Shown: positions 8,232 to 15,493, counted from the stretch's first letter. The stretch is 64,000 bases of DNA from Microbispora bryophytorum (GCF_006874465.1 NZ_VIRL01000002.1:204092-268091), one strand, 5' to 3'. The notes: a model not told the origin generated them from the letters alone. Made by a program: numbers and translations.

Positions 8232-9701
8232 GTGGCTTCCAAATCGAACTTGCTGGACAAGAAAGAGATCTGTACCTTACTCAACATCTCACGTCCACAC
8301 CTCTGGCGTCTCCGCAAAGAGCCCGGGTTTCCTGAACCAGTCGAGCGAAGTGGTGCTCGTGAGTACTGGAGCCAAGTAGCGATCTTGAGATGGGCGGCGA
8401 TGGTTGGACGACATCTCGCCGCTCGTGTGCCCTTTCTCTACTGGCCTGTGCCAGTCAACCCAGCACCATACGGCGGCGCGCGAGTGATTGACGGATATAC
8501 GGTCCTGTCGTGGGACGCCGAATTCGGGCGACTGAGCTTTGTCTATCCCCCATTGATGGGCGGGTGGGTATCGCTGAACGAGCTCGCTGCTGATGTAGTA
8601 TCAGATGCGGCTGCCATCGTGGTCCTGAGGCCCGACTGGCGGGTTTCCAAAGGGCCCAACCTGGACGCCTTGGACTTGGCAGAACCTTATGGCCCGTACC
8701 GAGTACTGTGGGAGGATCTCGCCCGTGTCCTCGGCATGCCAGTGCCGTACTGGCCTATCAATATGCGGAACCCACAGGAGATGCTCCGCTGGCGCCCAGG
8801 TATAGAAACCGTTTGTGCTCAAGCGCAGCATGAGCTTAACGCAGGCCCCCTCTTCCAGCTCGCAGCGGCCTACTCCGATGATCACCCAACATCCCGAACG
8901 CTACGAGAGCTCGCACACATTATTGTTCATCGCGCCTTTGTTGAAGCTGACCGCAACCTCGAGTATTGGAGCGACTACGAGAGGCCTGTGGCGAGAGACG
9001 TCGTGTTTGCAGCGAAGCCCCTCCCGATGCCCGATCCCCACGAGAATCCTCTCCCACAGGACGTCCGTGAATCGGGCTGGGCCGAAGTCTTTCAACGCGA
9101 GGATACGCTGGCAGAGCAGTGCGTCTCTGCCGCACTTCAGTGGAATGGTGGGAAACACTTTCCCTTCTCAGGTGTTGTTCATCTTGAGCCAGAAGATGAG
9201 GGCTCGGCTGTCAGGGTGGAGTGGACCTCTAGGCTCGTCGATGCACCCCGCGATGCCCGCTACCGGGTCCTCAGCTCTCGACTGGAAGGGCGCGCGCTTC
9301 AAGATCCTTGGACTGGCCTGCCAGTAATTGGGCTAGCCGATAAGGCGATGATCGCAGCCGTTCCAAAACATCTACCTACCGTATCCCCATTGCACTCTAT
9401 AGTCCTCGACGGGAGCGTGTGGATCAGGACGGAAGACGGCCAACTTTTCCTCGCTCCTGCCCAATGGGACGGCGGCAACACATGGGGCTACTCCGGAACT
9501 GGCCCAACGATCCTGGCGCATCTACTAGATCAACTCTTGGGCGACATCAGTGCCCCCGCCCCATCGACCGAGGTTCTGGGCAGCTCTAGTGCCACTGGCC
9601 TTGAAGCCCTCACTGAGACGGACTTTCCTCATGGCACAGTGATAACGCGTCAGCAACTTGAGGAGGCGCGCAATGCCCGTAGTAGGGCGGGTGGGACTTG
9701 A
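8232..9701 (+). CDS. Unknown protein with N-terminal AlpA/MerR-like HTH, island module 1
   Basis: The 489-residue protein begins with a helix-turn-helix of the AlpA/excisionase type (LLDKKEICTLLNISRPHLWR then GFPEPVERSGAREYWSQVAI, residues 7-55). The following 400 residues match nothing I know; they are rich in Trp and Pro and show no clear membrane segment. The start is GTG, 2 bp after the upstream membrane-protein gene. Oddly, the last residues (SRAGGT) and the TGA stop are supplied by the tRNA-derived att sequence, so the natural end may have been altered by integration. The HTH suggests DNA binding, while the large body suggests an added enzymatic or sensor role. Confidence 0.6.
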   Translation: MASKSNLLDKKEICTLLNISRPHLWRLRKEPGFPEPVERSGAREYWSQVAILRWAAMVGRHLAARVPFLYWPVPVNPAPYGGARVIDGYTVLSWDAEFGRLSFVYPPLMGGWVSLNELAADVVSDAAAIVVLRPDWRVSKGPNLDALDLAEPYGPYRVLWEDLARVLGMPVPYWPINMRNPQEMLRWRPGIETVCAQAQHELNAGPLFQLAAAYSDDHPTSRTLRELAHIIVHRAFVEADRNLEYWSDYERPVARDVVFAAKPLPMPDPHENPLPQDVRESGWAEVFQREDTLAEQCVSAALQWNGGKHFPFSGVVHLEPEDEGSAVRVEWTSRLVDAPRDARYRVLSSRLEGRALQDPWTGLPVIGLADKAMIAAVPKHLPTVSPLHSIVLDGSVWIRTEDGQLFLAPAQWDGGNTWGYSGTGPTILAHLLDQLLGDISAPAPSTEVLGSSSATGLEALTETDFPHGTVITRQQLEEARNARSRAGGT

Positions 9702-9728
9702 ACCCACCGCCTACGAATTGTAAGTGGA
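9682..9728. repeat. Internal, diverged att copy (tRNA 3' end)
   Basis: TAGGGCGGGTGGGACTTGAA and the following bases repeat the tRNA 3' end at 14154 onward, with differences after the T-arm. The next bases (ACGAATTGTAAGTGGACTT) match the bases after the left copy at 6912 (ACGAATTATGAGTGGACT) better than they match the tRNA, so both copies share an element arm. It divides the island into two parts. Confidence 0.75.
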
Positions 9729-10136
9729 CTTGATCTTAGCGGGGGAGCGGCGCGCTGAGCTACGCCTCGGCGGAAATCGGCCATGCTGCCTGAAGGGTGT
9801 CTGGTGTATGTGCCGGATTTTGAAGGGCGCGTCCGCGCACGCCCTCGGCTGCCTGACCCCCCGGCCCTGGCCCGCTCGGCTTGTCCCGGTCGATGGCGAC
9901 GGGGTGATCAGGCTCCACCTCAGCCCCTTACGGTCTTCGAAACTGTGAGGGTGATCATCCTGGAGTCGGAGCGCCCCCGCCGGAGGCTGTAGTAACGGTC
10001 GCGAATCTAATCTCGCGCTCTCTGGGATTGATCTTGGGTTTGAGGTGGAATGCCGGGGTGAGACTCACCGGCTTGGCGGGAAAGTTTCGTCAGCGGCGTC
10101 GAATGCTGCTGGCTTTCGGCAAATCCGCTCGACCGG
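9729..10136. other. Intergenic between internal att and integrase
   Basis: No supported gene. GCTGAGCTACGCCTCGG at about 9755 resembles the 5' half of a tRNA read on the minus strand, but the stems do not pair with the att copy, so I do not call a tRNA. The 35-bp repeat lies at 9952-9986. In-frame sequence upstream of the integrase (from about 10059, after a TGA) still encodes family-like NPLDRVKLRRPK, which shows the integrase gene lost its 5' part here. Confidence 0.5.
9952..9986. repeat. 35-bp dispersed repeat, copy B
   Basis: Copy B of the sequence found at 4849-4883; 34 of 35 positions agree. It lies about 150 bp upstream of the truncated integrase. Confidence 0.7.
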
Positions 10137-10838
10137 GTGAAACTGCGCCGCCCCAAGACGAGCGGCGAGGTAGATCGGCGATCCGTCGTCAACCCGGCCC
10201 AGGCGCGGGAGCTCCTCGTCGCGCTCACCTACTGCGGCCGGACGCGCGGGCCGATGCTGGCCGCGATGTTCGCCTGCATGTACTTCAGCGGCCTGCGCCC
10301 CGCCGAGGCGGCCGGGCTACGTGAGAAGGACTGCCATCTGCCCTCGTCCGGCTGGGGCCTGCTGACGCTGGAGAAGACTCGGCCGCAGAGCGGTAAGCGG
10401 TTCACCGACTCGGGGGAGGGATTCGACGAACGGGGCCTTAAGCATCGCGCAGAGGGCACCACGCGTATCGTCCCCATTCCGCCGGAACTGGTCACGATCC
10501 TGCGCACGCACCTGGAAACCTACGGCACAGCCAAAGATGGCCGGCTCTTTCGCACGCGGACGGGCGGCGTCATCTCGGCCTCGGCCTACGCGAAGATCTG
10601 GAAGGAGGCTCGGACGTACGCGCTGACGCCCGAGCAGGTCGCCTCGCCCCTCGCGGCCCGGCCGTACGACCTGCGCCACGCGGCCGTGTCCCTCTGGCTC
10701 AATGCAGGGGTTCACGCCCCGGAAGCGGCGGAGCGCGCCGGTCACGGCATTGACGTCATGCTTCGGGTGTACGCCAAGTGCATCGACGGACAGTGTGAGA
10801 TCGCCAATCAGCGGATAGAGGTAGCCCTCGTCTCGTGA
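10137..10838 (+). CDS. int: Tyrosine recombinase/integrase, N-terminally truncated
   Basis: Catalytic domain of a phage-type integrase. The active-site set is present: R54 (SGLRPAE), K80 (LTLEKTRP), R180 with its neighbouring box (RPYDLRHAAVSLWLN), H203 (ERAGHGID) and the nucleophile Y212 (LRVYAKC). At 233 residues it lacks the N-terminal core-binding domain; intact relatives have roughly 400 or more. Family-like sequence continues in frame a little upstream of GTG 10137 but stops at a TGA near 10057, so the gene is broken. The domain alone is unlikely to recombine DNA efficiently. Its 3' end is duplicated at 13809-13908. Confidence 0.8.
   Translation: MKLRRPKTSGEVDRRSVVNPAQARELLVALTYCGRTRGPMLAAMFACMYFSGLRPAEAAGLREKDCHLPSSGWGLLTLEKTRPQSGKRFTDSGEGFDERGLKHRAEGTTRIVPIPPELVTILRTHLETYGTAKDGRLFRTRTGGVISASAYAKIWKEARTYALTPEQVASPLAARPYDLRHAAVSLWLNAGVHAPEAAERAGHGIDVMLRVYAKCIDGQCEIANQRIEVALVS
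10739..10838. repeat. Integrase 3'-end direct repeat, copy 1
   Basis: The last 100 bp of the integrase (from GGTCACGGCATTGACGTCAT) recur at 13809-13908 with about four mismatches, and similarity continues about 60 bp downstream (GTCTCGGGTCACTCC). The TIR cassette sits exactly between the two copies. Confidence 0.85.
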
Positions 10839-11151
10839 GTTCTTACAGCCTTGTCTCGTCTCGGGGTCTCGGGTCACTCCAGGACCCGTAGGCGTTTCAG
10901 GGGCAGGTCCATCTCCCTCAGCACTTTCCACTTAATTCGCCAGGTCTTGCTAGGCTAGGCACCTCCGTGGCTGCCTCGGCCGCCCGATCACCCCTATGCC
11001 TCCGACTCCTGTAAAACTGCAGCCCGCTGGCGGCTGAAGGCGCGTACGAGCCTCCTGCTGGGACCTTAGATTTCGATTTAGTTTGTAGCCATCCGCCCTG
11101 ACTATACCCCTGTGGCCGGTGAATTTCGTTGCTAGTGAGAGGGGTCCCGAG
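10839..11151. other. Intergenic upstream of TIR cassette
   Basis: The first 60 bp are the conserved downstream part of the integrase repeat. From about 10910 the composition becomes less GC-rich, and a locally AT-rich patch (TTAGATTTCGATTTAG) lies at 11065-11082. A -10-like TATACC at 11103-11108 is a possible promoter for the TIR-TPR gene, but no convincing -35 was found. Confidence 0.4.
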
Positions 11152-12531
11152 ATGAACGCGGCCGACGGCTCCGGCAAGCCTGTAATTTTCATCAGCCACA
11201 CAGAGGTCGACAAAGCGATTGCTGACGCTGTGAATGAGGCGATCGATACGCTATTAGGAGCAGGCGCCGTTTCAGTTGTCTACTCGACCAGTCGCGAACT
11301 CGGTGGCGGCGTCAAGTTCGGGGAGAACTGGTTTCAGTGGATCGCTCAGCAGGTCAGGAACGCGACCGTGACCCTTGTGCTCTTAACGCCAGCCTCGGTG
11401 CAGAAGCCATGGGTTCTATGGGAGGCAGGCGCGGTTTACGGGGCAGCCCTGGCCGAACCTCAGGCTCGGCTGCGAACGGTACGCCCCATTGCGTTCCAAA
11501 TTGGTATGAACGATGTCCCCTCTCCGCTAGCGAGCAGTCACGCCCATATCGCACGAGGTGATGATTCCTCCGACGTCAGGCTCCTACTCAATGAATTCAT
11601 CGAGCAGTTCAGCAGCGACCCGGCCTCAACCATCAGGGCTGCCCAGAACGTCGAGCGAGTCGTGACCCGTTGGCTTGACGCTGTTGCTGAGGCATTGCGC
11701 ACCGCTCCCTTGACTCCGGCCGAGCCGATCGTGAACGAATGGTGTGAGAGGTTGGACGCTCTAGCTACAGGTGACCGGGCGTCGGAGGTCCGTCAGGTCC
11801 ACGAATGGCTGCTGGTGGCATTCGGCCAAAAAGGAGGCGGTGATGAACGTCCTATTGATATACGCCTGCACCGCAGGCTCGCCCAACTCTACATGGCTAC
11901 AAAGCGCTATCGGGAAGCGGCCGAGCAGTTCGAAATGGCTCGTAGGTTGTCCCCTCGCGACCTGTTCATCCTGCGTTCCCTGGGGCAAGCTTACGTGGCC
12001 GGCCGTAACTACAAGGATGCCAACGCCATTATCCGAAGTATCGAGGAGCTAGCTCCGAGCGCGTTTGTGGACAATGTGGAATGTGCGGCGTTGAAAGGTC
12101 GATGGTTCAGGGATCAGGGGCGCATTCTGGAGGCCGAGGGGATTTATGCGGCTGCGTTCGCAGTAAATCCGGAATCATATTACCTTGCGGATCTGCTTGG
12201 TATGTCTCAGCTGCAGTTGGGCCGAATACAGGAAGCTGCAGATGTCTACCGTCAAGTTATTGTAATAATCGATCGGCTTGCCGAGCGAAACATGTGGGTA
12301 AACGCCACGGCGGCTACCGCCTCGATCGTAAGTGGTGACCTAGCCGGGGCTGAAAAGTGCTTGCGGGCGGTCAAGTTTTACAATCCGACAGGGGCCGAGA
12401 TTCAAAGCATCATGCAAGGCCTGCAGCGGCTGCAGCAACCCCTCCAGATCACTCCTCAACAGATGGCTGCGTGGGGCGCCATCCTCCGGGATGGGAATCC
12501 CCAATTGATAGAATTAGCCCCGTCCGAGTAG
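11152..12531 (+). CDS. TIR domain protein with C-terminal TPR repeats
   Basis: The N-terminal 140 residues form a TIR domain: strand and SH box PVIFISHTEVDKAIADAV, the region GGGVKFGENWFQWIAQQV, and the helix WVLWEAGAVYGA carrying E91, the position of the catalytic glutamate in NAD-cleaving TIRs. The C-terminal half has TPR-like helices (RRLAQLYMATKRYREAAEQF, then LRSLGQAYVAGRNYKDANAI, and others). ATG 11152 has AGAGGGG upstream; the frame opens 11 codons earlier. Bacterial TIR proteins usually degrade NAD+ or make cyclic ADP-ribose-type signals in phage defence; TPRs often bind the trigger or partner. It lies 45 bp before the second TIR gene, on the same strand and in the same low-GC cassette. 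Function in defence is inferred. Confidence 0.8.
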   Translation: MNAADGSGKPVIFISHTEVDKAIADAVNEAIDTLLGAGAVSVVYSTSRELGGGVKFGENWFQWIAQQVRNATVTLVLLTPASVQKPWVLWEAGAVYGAALAEPQARLRTVRPIAFQIGMNDVPSPLASSHAHIARGDDSSDVRLLLNEFIEQFSSDPASTIRAAQNVERVVTRWLDAVAEALRTAPLTPAEPIVNEWCERLDALATGDRASEVRQVHEWLLVAFGQKGGGDERPIDIRLHRRLAQLYMATKRYREAAEQFEMARRLSPRDLFILRSLGQAYVAGRNYKDANAIIRSIEELAPSAFVDNVECAALKGRWFRDQGRILEAEGIYAAAFAVNPESYYLADLLGMSQLQLGRIQEAADVYRQVIVIIDRLAERNMWVNATAATASIVSGDLAGAEKCLRAVKFYNPTGAEIQSIMQGLQRLQQPLQITPQQMAAWGAILRDGNPQLIELAPSE

Positions 12532-12576
12532 GATCGCTAGAGTGAGGCGCATCTCAGATGAAGGGCCAGGGAACTG

Positions 12577-12960
12577 ATGGCTAAGCGCGTGTTCGTCAGC
12601 TTTGACTACGACTTCGACAAGACGCTCAAGGATTTTCTGATTGGGCAGGCGAGAAACTCTGGTTCACCTTTCGAGGTGCACGATTGGTCGATCAAGGAGC
12701 CTTCGTCGGACTGGAGAGCGAAGGCCCGCCAGCGTATCCGGGCTTGCGACGTAGTAGTGGTCATTTGTGGCGAACACACCCACACCGCCGAAGGCGTCGC
12801 CATTGAACTCAAGATCGCGCAGGAGGAGGCGATCGAGTACTTCTTGCTCATGGGATACACGAACAAGGCCTGCTTCAAGCCGACGACGGCAAAGATGAGC
12901 GACAAGATGTACAAATGGACCTGGGAGAATCTGAAGCTGCTGATCGGCGGTGCCCGGTGA
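12577..12960 (+). CDS. ThsB-like TIR protein (DUF1863/MTH538 type)
   Basis: Stand-alone flavodoxin-like TIR domain of 127 residues. It starts KRVFVSFDYDFDKTLKDFL and continues with the family's WSIKEPSSDWRAKARQRI and VVVVICGEHTHTAEGVAIEL; E77 lies where the catalytic glutamate is expected. The final WTWENLKLLIGG is also typical. Members of this family include the ThsB sensors of Thoeris, which make a nucleotide signal from NAD+ when phage is sensed. The start is ATG with AGGGA upstream. Its stop overlaps the next gene's GTG (GTGA), so the membrane protein is translationally coupled to it. This suggests a sensor-effector pair, which I infer and cannot prove. Confidence 0.75.
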   Translation: MAKRVFVSFDYDFDKTLKDFLIGQARNSGSPFEVHDWSIKEPSSDWRAKARQRIRACDVVVVICGEHTHTAEGVAIELKIAQEEAIEYFLLMGYTNKACFKPTTAKMSDKMYKWTWENLKLLIGGAR

Positions 12961-13421
12961 GCCGAGCTCCCGAGCCCATCCCCTCTCCGGAAGTCATCGA
13001 CCTCTACAAGATGGCCGTGGAGATGGCCGACCGCGTATCTGCCCGCAGGGGCACCTCAAATTCATTTTTCCTGTCCGTGCAGACCGCTTTTGTTGCAGTG
13101 CTGGGACTGGCTAACCCCGCCGTCACCAAGTCTCTGTGGGCGTCAACGGCTGTCACTCTCGCTGGTATCGGCCTGTCTGCCACCTGGTGGCTCCAGCTAA
13201 AGAGTTACCGCGATCTCAATCGGGCCAAGTTCGAGGTTATTAATAAGATCGAGCAGCAGCTTCCGGTACGGATTTTTTCGGATGAATGGGCTGCCCTTAA
13301 GCGGGACCCAGTGCGGTCCTGGCGTGCTCGGTACGCTGAACTGGGTTTGAGTGAACGCGGGGTCCCGTTTGTATTCATGGCGTTGCACATCCTGCTCTTC
13401 CTGGGAAGGCTTCTCGGATGA
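12957..13421 (+). CDS. Small membrane protein, probable effector of TIR operon
   Basis: A 154-residue protein with a conserved-looking amphipathic N-terminus (EVIDLYKMAVEMADRVSARR), two hydrophobic helices (about residues 36-52 and 59-80) and a third at the C-terminus (VPFVFMALHILLFLG). The soluble loop between is rich in charges. It resembles small membrane proteins seen beside TIR or nucleotide-signal enzymes (SLATT-like, or the family some databases call RipA octameric membrane protein); that resemblance is from memory. The GTG start overlaps the TIR stop by GTGA, and its own stop overlaps the next ATG by ATGA. A membrane-disrupting effector is the most likely role, by inference. Confidence 0.65.
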   Translation: MSRAPEPIPSPEVIDLYKMAVEMADRVSARRGTSNSFFLSVQTAFVAVLGLANPAVTKSLWASTAVTLAGIGLSATWWLQLKSYRDLNRAKFEVINKIEQQLPVRIFSDEWAALKRDPVRSWRARYAELGLSERGVPFVFMALHILLFLGRLLG

Positions 13422-13741
13422 CCTATCTGGACGAGATCGCTCGCCGCATCAGGGATAACCTTCCTGCCGAAGCTCGACCGCCTGCCGGTGCCAACTTGCT
13501 TTTCCTTCTTTACGCTGTCCTCGTCAAAGTCAAGGGGCAAGCAACGACCTTGGAGGACGTTCATGACGCCTGGGCGGCCTGGATGCAGACGGTGAATCCT
13601 GTGCACGCTGCTCTCGTCCCTTTCAGTGAACTAGCGCCGATGGTGCAGGACGAGGATCTTCCTTACCTTCGTGCGATCCACCGGACTGCCGCCCAGTTGA
13701 ACAACCCCACCTCCCGATCCGCTGGATCAACTGATACATGA
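13418..13741 (+). CDS. Small RyR-like domain protein, third gene of TIR operon
   Basis: A 107-residue protein. Residues 45-88 (LEDVHDAWAAWM, then HAALVPFSEL and QDEDLPYLRAI) match the pattern of the RyR domain: Val-His-x-x-Trp, His-x-x-Leu-x-Pro-Tyr/Phe-x-x-Leu, then Asp followed by an aromatic. The N-terminal 40 residues form two helices (EIARRIRDNL, LLFLLYAVLVKVKG). Prokaryotic RyR domains have been predicted to bind nucleotide-type ligands in conflict systems together with TIR and membrane effectors. Small actinophage and island proteins annotated only as DUFs look similar, so that is the alternative. ATG overlaps the previous stop (ATGA). After residue 95 the sequence looks like read-through into the integrase remnant's flank. 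Confidence 0.55.
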   Translation: MTYLDEIARRIRDNLPAEARPPAGANLLFLLYAVLVKVKGQATTLEDVHDAWAAWMQTVNPVHAALVPFSELAPMVQDEDLPYLRAIHRTAAQLNNPTSRSAGSTDT

Positions 13742-13773
13742 TCTAAGAGATACGCCCTTCGCAGGCTCACCGC

Positions 13774-13908
13774 GGGGTGGTCTACCCGCAGGAGGCGGCG
13801 GATCGGGCCGGTCACGGCATTGACGTCATGCTTCGGGTCTACGCCAAGTGCATCGACGGACAGCGTGAGATCGCCAATCAGCGGATAGAGGCCGCCCTCG
13901 TCTCGTGA
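13774..13908 (+). pseudogene. Integrase C-terminal fragment
   Basis: The frame encodes VVYPQEAADRAGHGIDVMLR and then VYAKCIDGQREIANQRIEAA, ending in the same LVS-stop as the integrase at 10838. It includes the second active-site histidine and the tyrosine but nothing before them. It is the tail of a second, slightly different integrase copy, left after the TIR cassette was placed or after a deletion. Confidence 0.85.
13809..13908. repeat. Integrase 3'-end direct repeat, copy 2
   Basis: Partner of 10739-10838, about 96 of 100 positions identical. Recombination between the two copies would excise the TIR cassette. Confidence 0.85.
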
Positions 13909-14028
13909 ACGCCTACAGCCTCTCGCAGGGTCTCGGGTCACTCCGGGACCCTTCGGCGTTCCCAACGACGGGTCCCATCCCGCAGAGGCACCGGAAACCG
14001 CGACGCGAACTGGGGAAACGCGACCAAG

Positions 14029-14198
14029 GCCATCCGGCGTATATGCCGTGAGTGGCGACAGACGGCGGCTCTCGGTGGCCTGCGGGTGCACGCCCGGTAA
14101 TCATGATCAATGGAGGAACCGCAGCTCAGGCAGGGTTTCCCTGATCAAACGTGGTAGGGCGGGTGGGACTTGAACCCACGACCCACGGATTATGAGTC
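14029..14198. repeat. Right island direct repeat overlapping the tRNA
   Basis: Partner of 6756-6923. Starting at GCCATCCGGCGTATAT, it covers about 120 bp of non-coding DNA downstream of the tRNA and the tRNA's own 3' half. Both copies contain GGAGGAACCGCAGCTCAGG and GTTTCCCTGATCAAACG. Confidence 0.85.
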
Positions 14199-14228
14199 CG
14201 ATGCTCTGACCGGCTGAGCTACCGCCCC
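14152..14228 (-). tRNA. tRNA with CAT anticodon (Met or Ile2), integration target
   Basis: Read on the minus strand, GGGGCGG (acceptor) pairs with CCGCCCT, with one G-U at the first pair. The D-arm is GCTCAGCCGGTCAGAGC, the anticodon arm CGGACTCATAATCCG with anticodon CAT, and the T-arm GTGGGTTCAAGTCCCAC. A genomic CCA ends at 14152. CAT tRNAs read AUG (Met) or, after lysidine modification, AUA (Ile2); I cannot decide between them, and the first-pair G-U argues against calling it an initiator outright. Its 3' half is copied at 6878 and 9682. Confidence 0.93.
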
Positions 14229-14467
14229 GCAATGGTGGAGTCTCTCACAACTTAGCGGGCGAGGGGATCTGTGCGCGGAGGTGAGCGGCGACCTTCGGCC
14301 CTGGGCGTAATCCCGGCCCAATCGCCCTGTCGTGATCGTCACGCACTGGGGCGTGGCTGCCACGAGAAGAGTTGTGGGGCTTATGTCCGGGTATGTGACT
14401 GTTGAGGCGACTCGCTCCACAAGACGGCTCTGCGAAACGTGGCTACGCAACGAATCGGGGGTGCCCT

Positions 14468-15484
14468 GTGGGGAGACGACTGACGGGCGTCTGCGTGCTT
14501 CTCCTGATGTCCCTTCCATCCTGTGGGCAGGGTGGGCGGCAGCCGGGAGCGGAACTCGGAGCGGTCGGCGACGCGCGGGAGGGCTTCACCGTCGGCCTGC
14601 TGCTCCCTGGCGAGGGACCCGACCGGCCTCTGTTCACGCGGGCCCTGACGTCCCTCTGCCCGCGCTGCCACGTCCAGTACGCCGACGCCGCGGGCGATCA
14701 GGCCAGGCAGGGGCGGCAGATCGGCCGGATGCTGGCCGACGGCGTGCGGGTGCTGGTGCTGGGTGCGGTGGATCCCGGGGCCGCCGCCCCTTGGGTGGCC
14801 AGGGCCAAACTGTCCGGGGCCAAGGTCGTCGCGTACGACCGGCTGGCGAACGGGCCGGTGGACGCCTACGTGGCGACGGACCCGGCGCGCGTCGGGCGGG
14901 AGCAGGCACTGGCCCTGCTCGGCGCCATGAAGGTCGCGGGGCCGGTGCTGCTCCTGAACGGCCCCGCCACGGATCCGTACGCCGCGACGGTGAAGCGAGG
15001 CCTGCACGCCGTGCTCGACGGCCGCGTGACGATCGGCTGGGAACGGGACCTGACGCGGCCCGACGAGGCGGCCCGTGAGGTGGCGGCGGCCGTCGCCGCA
15101 CTCGGCGGGGCCTCGAAGGTGGGGGGCGTGTGCTGCGCGAGCGACGCGGTGGCGGAGGCCGTCGCGGCCGAGCTGGCGAGGGCCGGGATGGCCGGAGTGC
15201 CGCTGATCGGGCATGGCGGGCGGCCCGCGGCGCTGGGGCGGGTCAGGGCCGGCACGCAGACCGCCACGGTCCGCACCGATGTCGCGGCCGAGGCGTCGGC
15301 CGCCGCCAGGCTGGCGGTCGAGGTCGCGGGCGGCAGGACCGTGTACGGCACGGCCATCGTGTCCAACGGGACGACGGTTTCGATCCCGGCGGTGCTGGTT
15401 CCGCCCGCCGTGGTCACGAAGGGCACCCCTCCCGGGGCACCCGCCCCCGGGGCCGCACGCGGACAGGGCACAGGATCACACTGA
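14468..15484 (+). CDS. Sugar-binding lipoprotein, periplasmic-binding-protein type
   Basis: Solute-binding protein of the ribose/xylose-type fold (338 residues). The lipobox LPSC puts the lipidated Cys at residue 19. The mature part has two alternating domains: FTVGLLLPGEGPDRPLFTRA opens the first, VRVLVLGAVDPGAAAPW and AKVVAYDRLANGPVDAYVAT cover the ligand-contact region as in xylose-binding XylF, and GPVLLLNGPATDPYAA follows. GTG 14468 is chosen because it gives a normal short signal peptide; the frame opens earlier at 14402. No ABC permease or ATPase gene adjoins it, so it may be a solitary receptor or work with components elsewhere. It lies just beyond the tRNA, outside the island. Confidence 0.78.
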   Translation: MGRRLTGVCVLLLMSLPSCGQGGRQPGAELGAVGDAREGFTVGLLLPGEGPDRPLFTRALTSLCPRCHVQYADAAGDQARQGRQIGRMLADGVRVLVLGAVDPGAAAPWVARAKLSGAKVVAYDRLANGPVDAYVATDPARVGREQALALLGAMKVAGPVLLLNGPATDPYAATVKRGLHAVLDGRVTIGWERDLTRPDEAAREVAAAVAALGGASKVGGVCCASDAVAEAVAAELARAGMAGVPLIGHGGRPAALGRVRAGTQTATVRTDVAAEASAAARLAVEVAGGRTVYGTAIVSNGTTVSIPAVLVPPAVVTKGTPPGAPAPGAARGQGTGSH

Positions 15485-15493
15485 CGCGCCGGT

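Larger units (their letters stand above)
6756..14228. mobile_element. tRNA-associated integrative island with tandem remnants
   Basis: The region is bounded by long direct repeats that include the tRNA 3' end and has a third, diverged att copy near 9682-9728. It contains one 5'-truncated tyrosine recombinase, a second recombinase fragment, and two gene cassettes of visibly lower GC than the flanks. The simplest reading is two or more elements integrated in tandem at the same tRNA gene, followed by deletions. No transfer, replication or phage structural genes are visible, so the island is probably not mobile by itself. Confidence 0.8.

Noticed and set aside
9729..9780. Possible second tRNA using GCTGAGCTACGCC and the internal att copy
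   Set aside because: The acceptor, D-arm and anticodon stems do not pair; it is best read as an att copy with unrelated flank.
10137..10838. Integrase as a working enzyme
   Set aside because: All active-site residues are present, but the N-terminal DNA-binding part is missing and an upstream stop closes the frame.
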